Positions 62,872-64,000 of a stretch of DNA of 64,000 bases are shown here, in pieces. Numbering within the stretch: the stretch's first letter is position 1; each line of letters opens with the position of its first letter. The position numbers and the translations under genes were made by a program. Source of the stretch: Pseudomonas izuensis (GTDB lineage Bacteria > Pseudomonadota > Gammaproteobacteria > Pseudomonadales > Pseudomonadaceae); NCBI RefSeq assembly GCF_009861505.1, contig NZ_WTFT01000024.1, positions 1 to 64,000 of the forward strand, written 5' to 3'. The notes under the pieces are model-generated. The model saw only the letters and a list, made by a program, of their open reading frames with translations, did no database searches and had not been told where the DNA came from.

Positions 62872-64000
62872 CAACGCATAGGCAATCACGTAGTCCCCAC
62901 GATCCGTCGACTGACGCGCACCGCCCACCGTCAGCAGGATGTACTGCTTGCCGGTTTTTGGTGAAACGTAAGTCATCGGCCCGGACTGGCTGCCCACCGG
63001 CAAGCGCGATTTCCAGATTTCGTTGCCGTTGCCGGTATCGAAGGCGCGCAGGTAGAAGTCCTGGGTGCCGGCGAAGAACAGCAGGCCCGACTGGGTGGCC
63101 AGGGACGCGCCGAGGGTCGGCATGCCGATCGGGATCGGCAAGTGCATGCGAATGCCCAGCGGGCCGGTGTCCTGCACGGTGCCGACCGGGACCTGCCACA
63201 TCAACTTGTGGGTCTTGAGGTCGATGGCGGACATAGTGCCGAACGGCGGTTTCTGGCACGGGATGCCGACCGCCGAGAGGAACCGTTCACGCATGGCGCC
63301 AAACGGCGTGCCTTCCTGCGGCACCACACCCATTTCGATACCGCTGGCCCCGGCGCCGATTTTGTCGCGTGGGATCATGTAGTTGGCCAGGCCCAGGCGC
63401 ATGTCGTTGACGAACATGTAATTAGTGTTCGGATCGACCGAGACGCTGCCCCAGTTCATGCCCCCCAACGAGCCCGGGAACTGCAGGGCGCGATCCATGC
63501 CCGGTGGGGTGTAGACACCTTCATGGCGCATGCCTTTGAACTGGATGCGGCACATCAACTGGTCGAAAGGCGTGGCGCCCCACATGTCGGCTTCGGTCAG
63601 GGTTTTATTGCCGATAGACGGCATGTCCACCGAGAACGGCTGGGTGGGCGAGTAGCGCTCACCGGGCACATGGCCTTGCGGCACCGGGCGCTCTTCGACC
63701 CGCGCTATCGGCACGCCGGTTTCACGGTTGAGCAAGAAGATCTCGCCCTGCTTGGTGACTTGCGCCAGGGCTGGCTGAGTACCGCCCTTGTCGTCCGGCA
63801 CGTCGTACAACAGCGGTTGCGCTGGCAGGTCGAAGTCCCACAGGTCGTGGTGAGTGGTCTGGAAGTGCCAGCGAACCTGACCGGTTTTCACGTCGATAGC
63901 GACGATGGATGAGTTCCACTTGTCATCGAACTCGGTGCGCTGTCCCCCGAAGAAGTCCGGCGTGGCGTTACCGGTCGGCAGGTAAACCAGGCCAAGTTTG
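62866..64000 (-). CDS. gcd: membrane-bound PQQ-dependent glucose dehydrogenase, 3' part
   Basis: The 3' 378 or so codons; the gene runs off the right edge. Beta-propeller quinoprotein of the glucose/quinate/shikimate class: VYLPTGNATPDFFGGQRTEF, WHFQTTHHDLWDFDLPAQP, PFGTMSAIDLKTHKLMWQVP and GTQDFYLRAFDTGNG are typical of Gcd. It oxidises glucose to gluconolactone in the periplasm and passes electrons to ubiquinone. The N-terminal membrane anchor would lie outside the window. Confidence 0.9.
   Translation of the reverse strand, partial: KLGLVYLPTGNATPDFFGGQRTEFDDKWNSSIVAIDVKTGQVRWHFQTTHHDLWDFDLPAQPLLYDVPDDKGGTQPALAQVTKQGEIFLLNRETGVPIARVEERPVPQGHVPGERYSPTQPFSVDMPSIGNKTLTEADMWGATPFDQLMCRIQFKGMRHEGVYTPPGMDRALQFPGSLGGMNWGSVSVDPNTNYMFVNDMRLGLANYMIPRDKIGAGASGIEMGVVPQEGTPFGAMRERFLSAVGIPCQKPPFGTMSAIDLKTHKLMWQVPVGTVQDTGPLGIRMHLPIPIGMPTLGASLATQSGLLFFAGTQDFYLRAFDTGNGNEIWKSRLPVGSQSGPMTYVSPKTGKQYILLTVGGARQSTDRGDYVIAYALP

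Overview
The window is chromosomal DNA of a Pseudomonas, most likely of the P. fluorescens group. The gene order at the left (rRNA promoters, tyrS, M23 peptidase, anmK, erpA, argC, hemJ) matches what I remember of P. aeruginosa PAO1. The speD/vfr, trpEGDC, lptD-surA-pdxA-rsmA-apaGH, prkA-yeaH-spoVR and rpsU-dnaG-rpoD blocks are typical pseudomonad core. High GC and many REP palindromes in the gaps fit the same group. Species cannot be fixed from this sequence alone.

Layout. 1-341: three tandem promoters pointing left, almost certainly for an rRNA operon just outside the window. 342-13735: housekeeping genes (tyrS, murein hydrolase, anmK, erpA, argC, hemJ, a nitronate monooxygenase, a DUF805 protein, an SDR, a HIT protein, coq7, speD, osmC-like, vfr, a lipoate-ligase-like gene). 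13834-19474: tryptophan genes trpE, trpG-trpD-trpC, then rpe-gph, all on the minus strand. 19590-28794: an accessory block of an iron-type alcohol dehydrogenase, a polyamine-type ABC importer and a two-component system whose kinase has its own solute-binding sensor domain. 28868-32453: DUF3530 protein, djlA-like gene, and murU-amgK, which together with anmK supply cell-wall recycling. 32584-40231: lptD-surA-pdxA-rsmA(ksgA)-apaG-apaH-glpE, many genes overlapping by a few bases. 40529-45486: prkA-yeaH-spoVR stress cluster behind a structured leader. 45550-54201: cca, folK-folB, plsY, tsaD, rpsU, dnaG, rpoD. 54326-58072: a very large PAS/GGDEF/EAL signalling protein.

The unusual part is 58088-61322. 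A tRNA-Ile2 (anticodon CAU) gene is cut in its T-loop by a 3,153-bp insertion flanked by the 5-bp repeat GGTTC and ending in short inverted repeats. The insertion carries a second, sequence-divergent tRNA-Ile(CAU)-type gene that is itself interrupted in the anticodon loop by a self-splicing-type group I intron with recognisable P, Q, R and S elements. It also carries an N-terminally truncated nuclease resembling the SacI family, a small mobile-element-type protein, a protein with an AbrB-like end, an XRE regulator with palindromic operators, and an unknown 100-aa protein. No integrase is present, so this looks like the decayed remnant of a tRNA-targeting island that destroyed the host tRNA and supplied an intron-bearing replacement.

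After the island come a DUF3077-type small protein, a stand-alone M41-like metallopeptidase whose last codons are formed by a REP sequence, and the 3' part of a membrane-bound PQQ glucose dehydrogenase gene that runs off the right edge. Ten REP or paired-REP (REPIN) loci are listed; several sit inside operons or form stop codons.
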